A DNA stretch of 64,000 nt from Massospora cicadina. Its lineage: Eukaryota; Entomophthoromycota; Entomophthoromycetes; Entomophthorales; Entomophthoraceae. The stretch lies in the NCBI GenBank assembly GCA_022478985.1, contig JAKSZP010005264.1, forward strand, positions 248,001-312,000, written 5' to 3'. A program made the translations under genes and the position numbers. The notes below the pieces were generated by a model. It saw only the letters and a list, made by a program, of their open reading frames with translations, made no database searches and had not been told where the DNA came from. This document shows, one piece after another, positions 1-10,440 of this stretch (the stretch's first letter is position 1; every line of letters starts with the position of its first letter).

Positions 1-684
1 AATTTTGTTGATTTTATTGATCAATCTATAAAAAAACAATAGACATCTATAGTAATTTAGCCTTATCATGCTATTATATCATACTTGCCTGGATTTAAGA
101 TATATCCTCAGCCATAGGACATATCCATGTCAAAAAAAACAAAAAATAAATACAGGTCAAATTTAGAACTGTTCTTCCTAATAATTGACTTTGAAACAAA
201 ATAGAAAAAAAGAACCTCCTTTTAAAAGGCACTAAAAAGTATGAAATAATCAAGAAATTATGCCTCCTCACTAAAGCTCTTTTTAAAGTTAGTGCCATAT
301 TACAACCTGACTTATAAAATTTTTCTCACAAATAAAAATTAGAGATTATATTGGATTGGGTCCAAGTGTAAACTATAAGCTACTTAGAATATACAGTGCT
401 GATGCTATATATAAAAATGCCTATTATAAGCCAATTTAAATATGGCATCAACTTCAAAAAGGGTTTCATTGAGGAGGTATAATTTCTTGGCTATTTCATA
501 CTTTTTATTGCCTTTTTACAGGAGTTCTTTTTCCCCAAAATATTTTTTAGGAGGTTCTTTTTTCCCAAAAAATTCAGTGCATTTCTAAGTGTAGTTCTTT
601 TTTCCAATGTTATTACATAAATCCCTATATTATATAACCTTTTTGAACCCTTACTATTTCTCTATAAAAATAAACCTCATAGTA
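1..684. repeat. AT-rich flank with a foldback (hairpin) element
   Basis: The stretch is strongly AT-rich and has no credible gene. About 204-301 and 438-536 are imperfect inverted copies of each other (roughly 85% by eye), separated by about 135 bp. They would fold into a long hairpin. A second copy of the same hairpin lies at 26741-27077 in the opposite orientation, so this is a dispersed foldback or MITE-like element. The motif GTCCTATGGCTG (complement near 108-122) also recurs near 4850 and 26185. I saw no transposase and no clear target duplication. Confidence 0.6.
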
Positions 685-719
685 TCTACTTAAAATTTTA
701 TTCACTGACTGACTGACTG

Positions 720-1019
720 ACATCTGAAACCTTCGAGTCTGATAGGGTCAATCTATTTGGGTGAGTGGGTGAGAATTGACGAATCTTATCGAATCTGAAA
801 TTATCGAGCCTGATGGGTTCAATCTATTTGGGCGAGTGGGTAGAGATTGACAAATATCATTGAATAATTCACCAAATTGCTCACCTGAAGCTAATCGAGT
901 CTGAAAAGTTTAATCTATTTTGGGTGAGTGGGTGAGAATTGGCAAATAAGATCAAATCTGAAACTATCGAGTATGATAAGTTCAATCTATTTGGGTGAGT
1001 TGGTGAGAATTGGCGAATA
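720..1019 (+). repeat. Degenerate ~66-bp tandem repeat inside Helitron B1
   Basis: Four units of about 66 bp run through this stretch. Each contains a version of atcgagtctgataggttcaa followed by tctatttgggtgagtgggtg and agaattggcgaat. The array resumes at 2430-2560, after the nested Helitron. Similar units occur in Helitron B2 (4140-4500) and Helitron C (18345-18690). The repeat is therefore part of the element and not of the host locus. Confidence 0.75.
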
Positions 1020-2429
1020 TCTATATATATAAAACAAAGTCGTGTTAGTTACACCATTTATAACTCAAGAACGGCTGGACCGATTTTTATGATCTTTGAT
1101 TTGTTAGATTTGTCTCCGCCCCGAATAGCAGAATAACTAATAAAACATGGGAAAAATATAGGAAAATAAAAAGTTTTATATGTAACAAGTGAAAATTTTA
1201 TATGTTTTTAATGGAAATCGGTATATTGTTACGGCCGAGAAGTTTGATATTCGGTTGATTCGGTAGTTTAAATGGTTTTGTCGAGCGGTTGGTGGGTTTG
1301 TGTTGATTAATAAGCTTAACGTTTTAAATAAAGTTAGTGATTGGTTGATTTAATAAAGTTGATTGGTTTTGGTAAGTAGTTGTGATTTTGGTTGTTTCGA
1401 TACATTAGTTTTGGTTTACGAAGCGGTTGGTGATTGGTTGATTTTTAATCTAATGGTTTTAGCTAAGTGGTTTAGTGGTTTAGTTAATTCGATAGGTTTA
1501 ATTGGGTATGGCTGAATGGTTGGTAAATTTATATTGATTCAGTATAATTTGATTACTTAATTTTATCGATAACCATCTATAAATATAAAAATTATGAGAT
1601 TATCAGATGAACTTTAAGCCCACAAACAAATCTGTGTTAAACTGGGTATCAACAAGAACTAATCTTAAATTTTATTTACAAAAGAATCAGTATGTTAATT
1701 TGTTTATATAGATGCATTATCTCGAGCAAATAACCAAAAATCACCAAACTTGGCACAAGTATTCTATAAAGTTTGGGAACGGAATGCTAATATGTAATTA
1801 ATATAATCATATAAATTTAAACATCAGTTCTATATAAGATCTAGAACGTATATTTCTAATGGTAATTATATAGCAATTTGGCTGTGTATTTTCATATTCA
1901 TTTAATTCAATAGTTTCATAGGCTTTGATATTTAGTTGGTAGTTTTTGGCTGTTTTGTAAGTTCAATAATTGTTTTTGCTGAGTGGTGGTTTATTTTTTG
2001 GTTGATTCGATAGGCTCAATAGTTTCAGATAAGAGATTGATGGTTTAATTAATTTGGCAGACTTAATAGATTTTAGCTAAGTGGTTGGAGGTTGGAATTT
2101 TTAATAGGTTTAATTGTTTCTGAACTTATTGATAGCTATCTACCAATATAAAAGCTAAAATAATTTAGAATCTGATTGATTTGATAAGTTTATTTTATTT
2201 GGCCGAGTGGGTTGATGGTTTTTGGTCGAATCGATAGGATACAGTTTAGCTTTGGAGGTGATTAGTTATTGGTTGGTTTTAGCTGAGTGGTTGGTCTTTT
2301 TGGTTGCTTCGATTGAGCAATTAGATTTAGCCGAGTAGTTATTGCTTAACTATATATAAAATCTAAATTAATCAATTCGAATCACCTGAAATTCTAGACA
2401 CCGTAGCGAAGCACGAGTAACTCCGCTAG
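1020..2429 (+). mobile_element. Non-autonomous Helitron (A) nested in Helitron B1
   Basis: It starts TCTATATATATAAAAC at 1020 and ends CTCCGCTAG at 2429, with a hairpin (ccgtagcgaagcacgag) just before the end. The flanks are A1019 and T2430. Removing the 1410 bp restores a sequence, ggcgaata then ttatctaataat, that is seen intact in the sibling copies. This shows insertion at AT without duplication. The interior is AT-rich and repeats phrases such as ggttggtg and ttggttgattcgatagg. I saw no coding capacity. The same interior (from about 1140) is shared with Helitron C, but the two have different extreme 5' ends. Confidence 0.85.
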
Positions 2430-3189
2430 TTATCTAATAATTTACCAATTTGCTCATCTGAAGCTAATCGAGTCTGATAAGTTTAATCCATTTGGGTGAG
2501 TTGGTGAGAATTGGCAAAAATTATCTAATAATTCAACAAATTGCTCACCTGAAACTCAACAAAAATCAGTATCAGTTTAAGTAGATTAAGTAGTTAGGAT
2601 AATCAACTCACCAGCCACGAGAGCAACAGTGGAGCTGTTAGTCTGAGTGGCTCGAGAGTAGTGCTGGCACAGCTTATAGGCTACAATGTGAGCTTATCAT
2701 CTGATAAACTTTAAATACTATAGCGAAGCATGAATATCTGGATGTTAGGTTTATAAATTTTAAAAACCTGCCTAATTTGGTTCACCTAATTAATAAAATA
2801 CTTTTGGCAAGTTAAGTAAAGTTGATTTAGCAGCTTGGAAGATATGTCACTTGCTCAATGATTTTGAGTATAAAGAGATGTTTCGGGTAGCAGGTTGGTG
2901 TTATTTGATTGATTCGATAGGTTTTTTTTGTTTGGCCGAGTGGTTGATGGCTTTTGTTTGAATCGATAGGAAACAGTTTAGCTTTGAGGGGTGATTAGTT
3001 ATTGGTTGTTTTGATAATTTCAGTTAGGTTTGCCTAAGTAGATGGTGGTTTTTGGTTGATTCGATTGAGCAATTGGATTTGGCTGAGTGGTTTTGTTTGT
3101 CTATAATATAAAATCTAAATTAATAGATTGAAAATCTTTAATTTTATAGACACTGTAGCGAAGCACGGGTAAACGGCTAGTATATATAT

Positions 3190-3475
3190 ATTATAAGGGA
3201 GGATACCCCAGTGGTAGAGTATGGACCCTCTACCACAGCCTCCCGAGTTTGATCCCGGTAATGGACTTTGGGTAGGGGACGATCTTGACTGCGTTGGTTT
3301 TGCGCACCAATGCCCCGAACCGAGATAGCGAATAGCAAAGGCGGTCCATGGAGTTCCTGGCCTATCATACGCCGCGCATGGAGGTTTTCCGGGTTTTATC
3401 CTCCTTTCCCATTTTCTTCACTTCCCTAATCGGTGCGGTATCGTCCCCAGGTCGGCCCACCTCGAATAAAATTTA
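3190..3475 (+). mobile_element. tRNA-derived SINE (SINE1)
   Basis: The head holds a pol III A-box-like stretch (ccccagtggtagagtatgga, about 3206-3225) and a B-box-like stretch (gagtttgatcccgg, about 3244-3257). These are spaced as in a tRNA, but the acceptor and anticodon arms are not those of a working tRNA. The body follows, then a tail containing gtcccc-aggtcggccc-acctcgaata before an A-rich end. The tail matches those of the SINE at 30809-30947 and, less closely, the SINE at 54209-54495 and the 3' end of the LINE at 47.5 kb. It lies between two oppositely oriented Helitrons. I could not define its target duplication. Confidence 0.72.
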
Positions 3476-3495
3476 AAAAATTAAATTATAGTAGA

Positions 3496-4530
3496 CTAGC
3501 CGATTTACCCGTGCTTTGCTATGGTGTCTATAAAATTTCAGATTTTCAATTTATCAATTTGGATTTTATATTATTGATAAACAAAACCACTCAGTTGAAT
3601 CTAATTGCTCAATTGAAACAACCAAAAACCACCAACCACTCAGGTAAACCTAACTGAACTTGTTAAATCAACCAATAATTAATTACCCTCAAAACTAAAC
3701 TGTGTCCTATCGATTCGACCAAAAGCCATCAACCATTCGGCCAAACAAAATAAACTTATCGAATCAATCAAATAACACCAAACTGCTACCCGAAAATCTC
3801 TTTTTACTTAAAATCTGAGTATGTGACATATCTTTTTTTTAGTACTAGATGGTCCCAGTATGTGACATATCTTCCAAACTGCTAAATCAACTTCTACTTA
3901 ACTTGCCAAAAGTGTTTTATTAATTAGGCGAACCAAATTAGGCAGGGTTTTAAAATATATAAACCTAACATCTAAATACCCATGCTTCGCTACAGTATTT
4001 AAAGTTTATCAGATGATAAGCTCACATTGTAGCCTATAGGCTGTGCCAGCACTACTCTTGAGCCACTCGGACTAACAGCTCCACTGTTGCCTCGTGGCTG
4101 GTGAGCTGATTATCCTAACTACTTAATCTACTTAAAACTCTTATACTGATTTTGTTGAGTTTCAGGTGAGCAATTTGGTGAATTATTAGATAATATTCAC
4201 CAATTCTCACCAACTCACCCAAATAAATTGAACCTACCATACTCGATAATTTCAGATTCGATCTTATATGCCAATTCTCACCCACCCACCCAAATAGATT
4301 AAACTTATCAGACTCGATTAGCTTCCGGTGAGCAATTTGGTGAATTATTCAGTAATATTTGTCAATTCTCACCCACTTGCCCAGATAGATTGAACCCATC
4401 AGGCTCGATAATTTTAGATTCGATAAGACTCGCCAATTCTCACCCACTCACCCAAATATATTGACCCTATCAGACTCAAAGGTTTCAGATGTCAGTCAGT
4501 CAGTACATCAGTGAAATTTTTTTAAGTAGA
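3496..4530 (-). mobile_element. Non-autonomous Helitron (copy B2)
   Basis: On the minus strand it starts TCTACTTAAAA at 4530 and ends CTAG at 3496, with the terminal hairpin just inside. The flanking A and T join to recreate a 65-bp minisatellite unit (gtaga then tggcactcag), which continues at 4531. This is a second clean empty-site demonstration. It is homologous end to end with Helitron B1 without that element's nested insert. It carries one extra insertion, the 23-bp retroposed fragment at 3834-3856. No ORF of its own is credible. Confidence 0.82.
3834..3856 (-). mobile_element. 23-bp retroposed micro-fragment with poly(A) and 16-bp target duplication
   Basis: On the minus strand the insert reads gggaccatctagtact followed by seven A. 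It is flanked by perfect 16-bp copies of agtatgtgacatatct at 3818-3833 and 3857-3872. The sibling Helitron copies near 2845 and 18975 lack both the insert and the second copy, so the pre-insertion site is known. The A tail and long duplication are hallmarks of target-primed reverse transcription. The same tail is found at 24906, 47658 and 53685. Confidence 0.85.
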
Positions 4531-4790
4531 TGGCACTCAGCAAATTTAGCATGGGTTGGATAATAAAATCAACTATATCCAAATAAATTTAATGTAGATA
4601 TAGATCAGACAATTTAGAATAGATTGACCAATAAAATCAACTAGATATAAAATAAATTATTGTTGATGGCAATCATTAAATCAGCATGCATTGACCAATA
4701 AAAATTAAAGTAAATTAAAATGAATCAAAGTAGATGGCAATAAGTAAATTTAGCATAAATTGTCCAATAAAATCAGCTAATTAATATTAT
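4531..4790 (+). repeat. 65-bp minisatellite array
   Basis: About four degenerate units of 65-68 bp, built from tagatggcaatcagtaaatt, tagcataaattgacc and aataaaatcaacta. A broken unit lies left of Helitron B2, ending at 3495. The same unit forms an array at 26250-26535. Both arrays sit beside copies of the motif ggctggggggtat, suggesting a common dispersed element. No coding potential. Confidence 0.72.
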
Positions 4791-5170
4791 ATATATTGAA
4801 AAGAATATTTCCAATGGCTGGGGGGTATTTTCATAAATATGTCCTATAGCTGGGTGTATATTCAAATTCTGGGCAATGGTATAATATCATAAAGTGATGA
4901 GTTTAAATAATCATAGATAGTTAATGGTAAGCTTGGTATGGAATTGGCCAAACAACTGAATAAATAAAAAGGAATATTGTAAATAGCCATTGGTAAGTTT
5001 AATAAGTCAATGGGAAATCAAATCAATTAGTTGTAAAAACATTATTACAATTTTTACCTTAATTGGAAAAACTTAAGTGCTTTAGTTACAAAGATTCAAT
5101 TTAAATAATAAATTTGATAATCATATAGGAGAGATGGGCAACATTAACAAAACAAATTTAAACTGGATGA

Positions 5171-6300
5171 AAGCTGTGTCATGCAATGGTCAGAACAGTG
5201 CACTGAAGAGCAAGAAATGCCCTGGGGGGACTGGGAAACAGTGGCACTAAGAAACCACAAACCCAGACACCATCTGGGTTTGCAGAGTTTACTACCAAAA
5301 AAATGCATATTTTGAGATTTGTATTCTCAACCCCTCTCACTGGTAGAGCACAGGCTCCAACTCTACCTAGAGGCCAATTCTCCAACCTTGTGGGAGAAAG
5401 TGGGCAAGGCAAAGGCTACCCTATTACCCCACGCAGTGTACATAACCACCCATACAATCTATCATGACTGGATTGACATGGTATTTGAAACTGAATAAGA
5501 TGCAGATGCTGCCACAAAAGTCTGCATCAAAATTACCCTCCCCAAAGTCAAACAAATTGTGTGCACCATGTGCACCAGATAGAACAAAGCAAAGATCCTG
5601 CTTATCTCTTTTAACTCACTCCCAACCAACCTCTTCCACAAGATAATTGAGGATGAGCTCTGAGATGGACTTGCCAGTTACAACAAGATCTAAGAATTCA
5701 ACTTCAGTTTTTTAATTGATGCCAGACATGTGCACAGATAAGGCAATAGCCATAATCAACCAACTTTCTGAAGATTTTTAGACCTCACAAAGATCCTGTA
5801 CATAGCAGTGTTCCACCTCCCTGATGAGGGTATCTTAAAGTATTCTGCGTCACACTGAAAAGTGCACCTCCAATTTGCAACCACTGCAGCACCTTGAGGC
5901 ACAAGATACACACATGCCCTATGAAGGAGGGCATGATGACCCCCATCTTCTGTAATGATACCATGGACAAAGATAGTGAAGACTTCACCAAAATTATCAA
6001 CATCATCCATGGCTTCCTCCAGGAAGAGAATGGACAGTACATTATCATAGACCCAGTTTCACCAAAAGTGCATAAAATGGCACAAAAGGCCCACAAATGT
6101 GCCATGGCCATGGCAGTGTCACTTGCAGCCTCTTCCATCATCTCTGGCCAAATTCATAAATATATAAAGAAAATTCTTCAGGCCAACCAATCAGATCAGA
6201 TGACCCAAGACAAAAAGATTCCTAAAAATTTGACTAAAACACCAAGTTACAACAATAAATTGAATTTAGGTGGACAATTCAGCTCCACCATTGGCACATA
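5171..6300 (+). pseudogene. LINE ORF1 relic
   Basis: Broken frames across this stretch match the ORF1 of the better-preserved LINE at 51358-52894. One block (about 5440-5580) parallels the region of that ORF1 with the D-A-A-K-T pattern and the ICMVC ending. A second block (5894-6130) parallels the stretch after its zinc knuckle (PxFC..DMD followed by a TF.K or DFTK pattern, ending in a run of alanines and histidines). Several stops and frame changes separate the blocks, so no protein can be made. The family role is an RNA-binding chaperone of the LINE particle. Assignment rests on comparison within this window. Confidence 0.65.
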
Positions 6301-6559
6301 GGTGGGACACACACAGGTGAAAACCCTGAAACTATGGAGAGCAACCAACACATTGCAACAAATTACCATGAGACACAAGAAAAAGAGACCAACTCAAACC
6401 CACTTAACGGTAAGGCCATGAAAAACTAAGCAAAGGGTAAGGATCAAACAACCACACAGATGGGACTGGTCCACTCACCCAGAGCCAATACCAGAAATGG
6501 TGTGAAGGGATAGGACTGAACAGCTCTCCCAACTGCTCCTAAGGCGCCATGGGCACCTC

Positions 6560-7049
6560 AATGTCTATAAAGGACATTAAATATTGCAGAATCCAGGGCT
6601 TAATTGCCCTAAGCCAAAAAGCTGGACTTCCTGCAGAAACTTCCTGTAGATATCTTGGCTATCTAAAAAATTCACTGTCTGAAGGAGGAGGAGAAATCCT
6701 GGTCAGCCAGGGTCTTACTATCCCAGTTGGTATGAACATTCCACTGTGGGATGGTTGTCCATAATCACAAAAAACTAAAAATAATAAAATTTGTCACCTA
6801 TCTGCATAGCCACATACTGGTAGCTACAATCTCATGCCAGGATGACACAATTTCAATAGCATGCATCTATGCACCATGCACTGCTGCTGAAAGAAAACAA
6901 TACTTTAAAAATTATCCCAACACTTGCCCTCCCACCAAAAACAATTCTACTGGATAACTTCAACTGCTAGGCCAACCCCAGCATGGACCGCTGGCCTAAG
7001 CCTAGGGGGTACCCCCAGGGCACACTGAAAACTGTGCAATGAAGGCATC
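6560..7049 (+). pseudogene. LINE ORF2 relic, endonuclease end
   Basis: Frames at 6610-6960 match the endonuclease part of the LINE ORF2 at 50.9-51.4 kb. The shared block is AKK..FL..P.DILA followed by HC...EE.SWS. Further on, ACIYAP in this copy corresponds to ACVYAP in the other. The family enzyme is an APE-type endonuclease that nicks the target before reverse transcription. Stops are frequent. The relic ends abruptly at 7049, where the miniature LTR element begins. No reverse transcriptase part is seen downstream of that insertion. Confidence 0.68.
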
Positions 7050-8115
7050 TGTCAGAAAATTGACTATGGGCTCTGCTAGTTGGCAGGCTAACCAGTATGA
7101 AGACTGGTCAGTTCTTGCCATTTTACCTTAGGTGACAGGGCCAGCAGCACCAGCTAACCTCTTGGTATCTCATGCATGCTATTCAGAAATCCCCCAGCCT
7201 AAACTCCAACCAACAAAATAAATAATAAGCTTATAAACAAAGGTAGATTAGGCAAAGAGAGATATTTATTAAAAGGGAAGCACCAGGTATTTATACTATT
7301 TATACAAGGGCTACTGTGCCCACTGCCAACCTATCAGCTCTTCTGCTGGTTCTTACAGCCAACCACTCTTCTTCTTCTTCTACTGCACTATTCTCTTCCC
7401 TGGCATCAACTCTCTCACTTCAAACTTCTCAATGTCCAAATTAGTTTTGGCTCATCCTTAGCCTTAAGTTGCTGGTGAGTCATATAAAATAATTAATCTA
7501 AATAAACGTCAAATTTGGATTTGACCTTTGAGTTGATAATAATGTGCTGGAAACAACTTTGGTCACTCACTTTGACTCAGAATATCTTGGCATCATGCCA
7601 ACATCTCTTCTCAGCTTATCTCAGTCAATTGATTAGCAATTGCCTCATTCAGGCAATAATTGATTATAATAAATGAGTCACTGGAAACAACCTCAGCCAC
7701 CTTGAACTTATAATTGTTGGATCCGCCAACATTGGATTATCAGTACAGGCAGCAAATTTATAGATGAACGATTGAAGCAAATACATTGGCTTTCTGCCAG
7801 AAATCCCACAATAGTCCACAAATGGCATTTGGCATCAAACACTGATTCTGCTGAATGATACTAATTGGATCATCCTTGGCTATTAGTTGCTGGTAATCCT
7901 TATACTAATTTGGGGCTACCAATTGGCCCCACTCAAACCTACTTCCAAACTTGGCAGAATACTAATTTTGTCTCAACCCAAATTGGGGAGCAATGAACCA
8001 GCAATTGTATCAAATAACATGAAATTCAGTCAATAAGCCATTCTTCCAGGATTGGCCATATCATCCCAAATAATGATTAATCATTGGAGGATTCCATCTG
8101 GCTAAAATTCTGACA
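7050..8115 (-). repeat. 3' LTR of the miniature element
   Basis: 1066 bp bounded by TGTCAGA and TCTGACA. It is closely similar along its length to 8309-9365, with scattered substitutions and small indels. The two copies therefore diverged well after insertion. No ORF of note. Confidence 0.85.
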
Positions 8116-8308
8116 TTTTCCCCCACTTAACTAAAATTAATCCACCTACTTCCAACCTCAGCATGTGGGGTGAGTGTCCAGGGCTTGCCCCTCCCCGCCA
8201 CCAACAACTGCTGGAAATGAAACCACAGTGGCACATCCCCACCACCTCTTCATCAAACTATCAGCTACCTAAGCACCAACCAGCAGAGCCCCCTGTAGTG
8301 AGCACCAA
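8116..8308 (-). other. Internal region of the miniature element with PBS and PPT
   Basis: 193 bp. The primer-binding site occupies 8291-8308 and the polypurine tract 8116-8128, both on the minus strand. The rest is unusually GC-rich for this locus (cccctccccgccacc) but has no conserved frame. Confidence 0.8.
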
Positions 8309-9365
8309 TGTCAGATTATTGACTATGGGCTCTGCTAGTTGGCAGGCTAACCAGTATGAAGACTGGTCAGCCCTTGCCATTTTACCTTAGGCATCAGGGC
8401 CAGCAGCGCCAGCTAACCCCTTGGCATCTCACCCGCACCATTTGGGGATCCTCTAGCCTAAACTCCAACTAACAAAATAAACAATAAGCTTATAAACAAA
8501 GGTAGATTATGCAAAGGGAGATATTTATTGAAAGGGAAGCGCCAAATATTTATACTATTTACAAAAGGCTACTGCACCCACTGCCAACCTATCAGCTCTT
8601 CCACTGGTTTTTCCAGCCAACCACTCTTCTTATTCTTCTAATGCACTATTCTCTTCCCTAGAATTGGCCCTCTCACTCCATCCTTCCCAATGTCCAAATT
8701 AGTTTTGGCTCATCCTTGGCTTTAAGTTGCTGGTGAACCATATAAATGATTAATCTAAAAAAATAAAAATCAATTTTGTATTTGATCTTTGAATTGATAA
8801 TAATGCGCCAGAAACAACTTTGGTCACTCATTTTAACTCAGAATATCTTAGCATCTCGCTGACATCTCTTCTCAACTTATCTCAGTCAACTGATTAGGAA
8901 TTGCCTTATTAAGGCAATACTTGATATACTAAATGAGGAACCGGAAACAACCTTGGCCATCTTGAACTCATAATTGTTGGATCCACCAACATTGGATTAT
9001 CAAGCAAATTAATGGATGAACAATTGAAGCAAATATATCAGATTTCTGCTGAAAATCCAACAACAGACTATAAATGGTATTGGCATCGGCCACTGATTCT
9101 GATGGCTGATATCAATTGGATCATCCTTGGCTATTAGTCACCTGTAATCCTTATGTTTAATTTGGGGCCACCAATTGGCCCCACTCAAACCTAATTCAAA
9201 CTCAGCAGAATACTAATTTTGGCTCAAACTAAAAGGGGAGCAACTAACCAGAAATCACATTAAATAACACAAAATTTAGTCAATAAGCCATTTCACCAGG
9301 ATTGGCCATTTTATCCCAAACAACAATTAATCATTGGAGGATTCCATCTGGTTAAAATTCTGACA
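8309..9365 (-). repeat. 5' LTR of the miniature element
   Basis: 1057 bp, the partner of the copy at 7050-8115. It ends at 9365 in TCTGACA, followed by AT-rich DNA unrelated to the LINE relic on the other side. Confidence 0.85.
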
Positions 9366-9904
9366 ATAATATCTTGAGAAAAACTTCACTTTTATTTATT
9401 TATCAAGTAAAAGGCATATGGGCATCAATTTACTGAGTTGGAGCCTTTTAAACTCCTCCTCCAATGCTCCCACCCATAGTCCTTTGAAACCAGTGGTGGC
9501 TTATAGATTATGGCTGCCCTTGTAGGTCTAGGCATACCCAAAAAAAGAAGCCATGTCTACTTTGACACGCTGGGTTCCTAACATAAAATAAACAACAGCT
9601 TAACAGAACATTCATGTAGAAATATAACATTAGTACCACTATGCAACATGATTTTCTATGTTTCTGAGGTCTTGGGTGTTACTAAGGCATTTTTTGCGCT
9701 GATTACAGGTCTGCAATTTGTTTCTTTCTATAATATACAGTTTTTTGCAAATCAAATAAACTCATCTTGTATTTATACATAAGTTTCATAAGTGAATATT
9801 ATTGTGGTGGAGGGAAAGTTTATTTTGGGAATATGGATTAGTTGGCCACACTTGTTACACCCAGTCAGTGAAGCAAGATACTAGTACCTCCTCTGTAGTT
9901 CAAA

Positions 9905-10440
9905 CTTAGATTAATAAACCAGTTCACTAAAGGTCTTTCAAAAAGATGGTGACTGTTTCCAGTACTTGGTAACAAGATTTTCAAAAGTATCTTATGAGAA
10001 ACTTAAAGAAGGGATCAATATGGGACTGCAAAAAATTATTTAAAGAAATTTGTTTGAGAGTACAACAAATCCATTAAAAAAGGTCTGATTTTTGTTTAAA
10101 GAAGTTTTTGTCAACTTTTTTGGCAACCACAACCATCCAGAGTACAAAACCATGGTTAAAAAATGTTGCAGAGTTTTATGATATAGGATGTAAGATAAGA
10201 GTAAAGCTTCACTTCCTACCCTCACATATTGACTTTTTCCTTATAAACTTTGGCAGTTTCAGTGAAGAGCAAATTGAACGTTTCCACTAGGATATCAAGA
10301 ACATGGAAAAGAGATACTAAGAAAGGTGGAATGCCAAAATGATGGCCAACTATTGTTTTAGCTAAAAAGAGATGGCACTGGTGAAGGGAGACAAATATGG
10401 AAGAGGAGTTTCAAACCACATCAGAAAGATCTTAAAGCAG
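9905..10440 (+). pseudogene. Relic of an animal-type conserved protein
   Basis: Pieces in shifting frames give KEGI near 10007, then F.GNH (about 10115), then K.HFLPSHIDFF with FSEEQIERFH (10200-10287). After a stop come DIKNMEKRY and a W-N-x-x-M-M-A-N-Y-C block (to about 10360). From memory, this order (KEGI, LGNH, FLHSH.DFFP, GERFHQD, YQGRW, MMADYC) is that of a protein present in many copies in arthropod genomes and often treated as transposon-associated. I do not know its biochemical role. There are at least three frameshifts or stops and no intact start. A short patch of AT-rich DNA surrounds it. Its presence may reflect transfer from an animal or its transposons. Confidence 0.6.

Larger units (their letters stand above)
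685..3180 (+). mobile_element. Non-autonomous Helitron (copy B1), interrupted by a nested Helitron
   Basis: The 5' end reads TCTACTTAAAA, preceded by A684. The 3' end is CTAG at 3177-3180, followed by T3181 and preceded by a short GC-rich palindrome (tgtagcgaagcacggg). A 5' TC, a 3' CTRR with an upstream hairpin, and insertion between A and T without duplication are the Helitron signature. The opposite-strand copy at 3496-4530 has matching ends. There is no Rep/helicase ORF, so it would depend on an autonomous partner. With the nested element at 1020-2429 removed, the body is about 1.09 kb. Much of it is a degenerate 66-bp tandem repeat. Confidence 0.8.
7050..9365 (-). mobile_element. Miniature LTR retrotransposon (TRIM/LARD type), no coding region
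   Basis: Two direct copies of about 1.06 kb (7050-8115 and 8309-9365) start TGTCAGA and end TCTGACA. Only 193 bp separates them. Orientation is set by the internal ends. On the minus strand the first bases after the 5' LTR are TTGGTGCTCACTACAGGG, a primer-binding site shared with the full elements at 12.6 kb and 45.8 kb. The bases before the 3' LTR are a purine run (AAGTGGGGGAAAA). No gag or pol is present, so movement would need enzymes from a related element. The flanks (gcatc and ataat) do not match, so the 5-bp duplication is missing or lost through recombination. Confidence 0.85.

Noticed and set aside
3190..3260. Possible tRNA gene
   Set aside because: A- and B-box-like stretches are present, but no closed acceptor stem or plausible anticodon arm, and the transcript would continue into a SINE body and tail.
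1020..4530. CRISPR-like array of repeats and spacers
   Set aside because: The 66-bp units are contiguous, degenerate and part of Helitron bodies. There are no unique spacers or cas genes, and the context is eukaryotic.
5894..6301. A 135-codon open frame as an independent gene
   Set aside because: Its sequence parallels ORF1 of the LINE at 51-53 kb and is flanked by broken frames of the same ORF.
7045..7049. gcatc as the target duplication of the miniature LTR element
   Set aside because: The right flank is ataat. The match to the gcatc duplication of the 12-22 kb element is best taken as chance.
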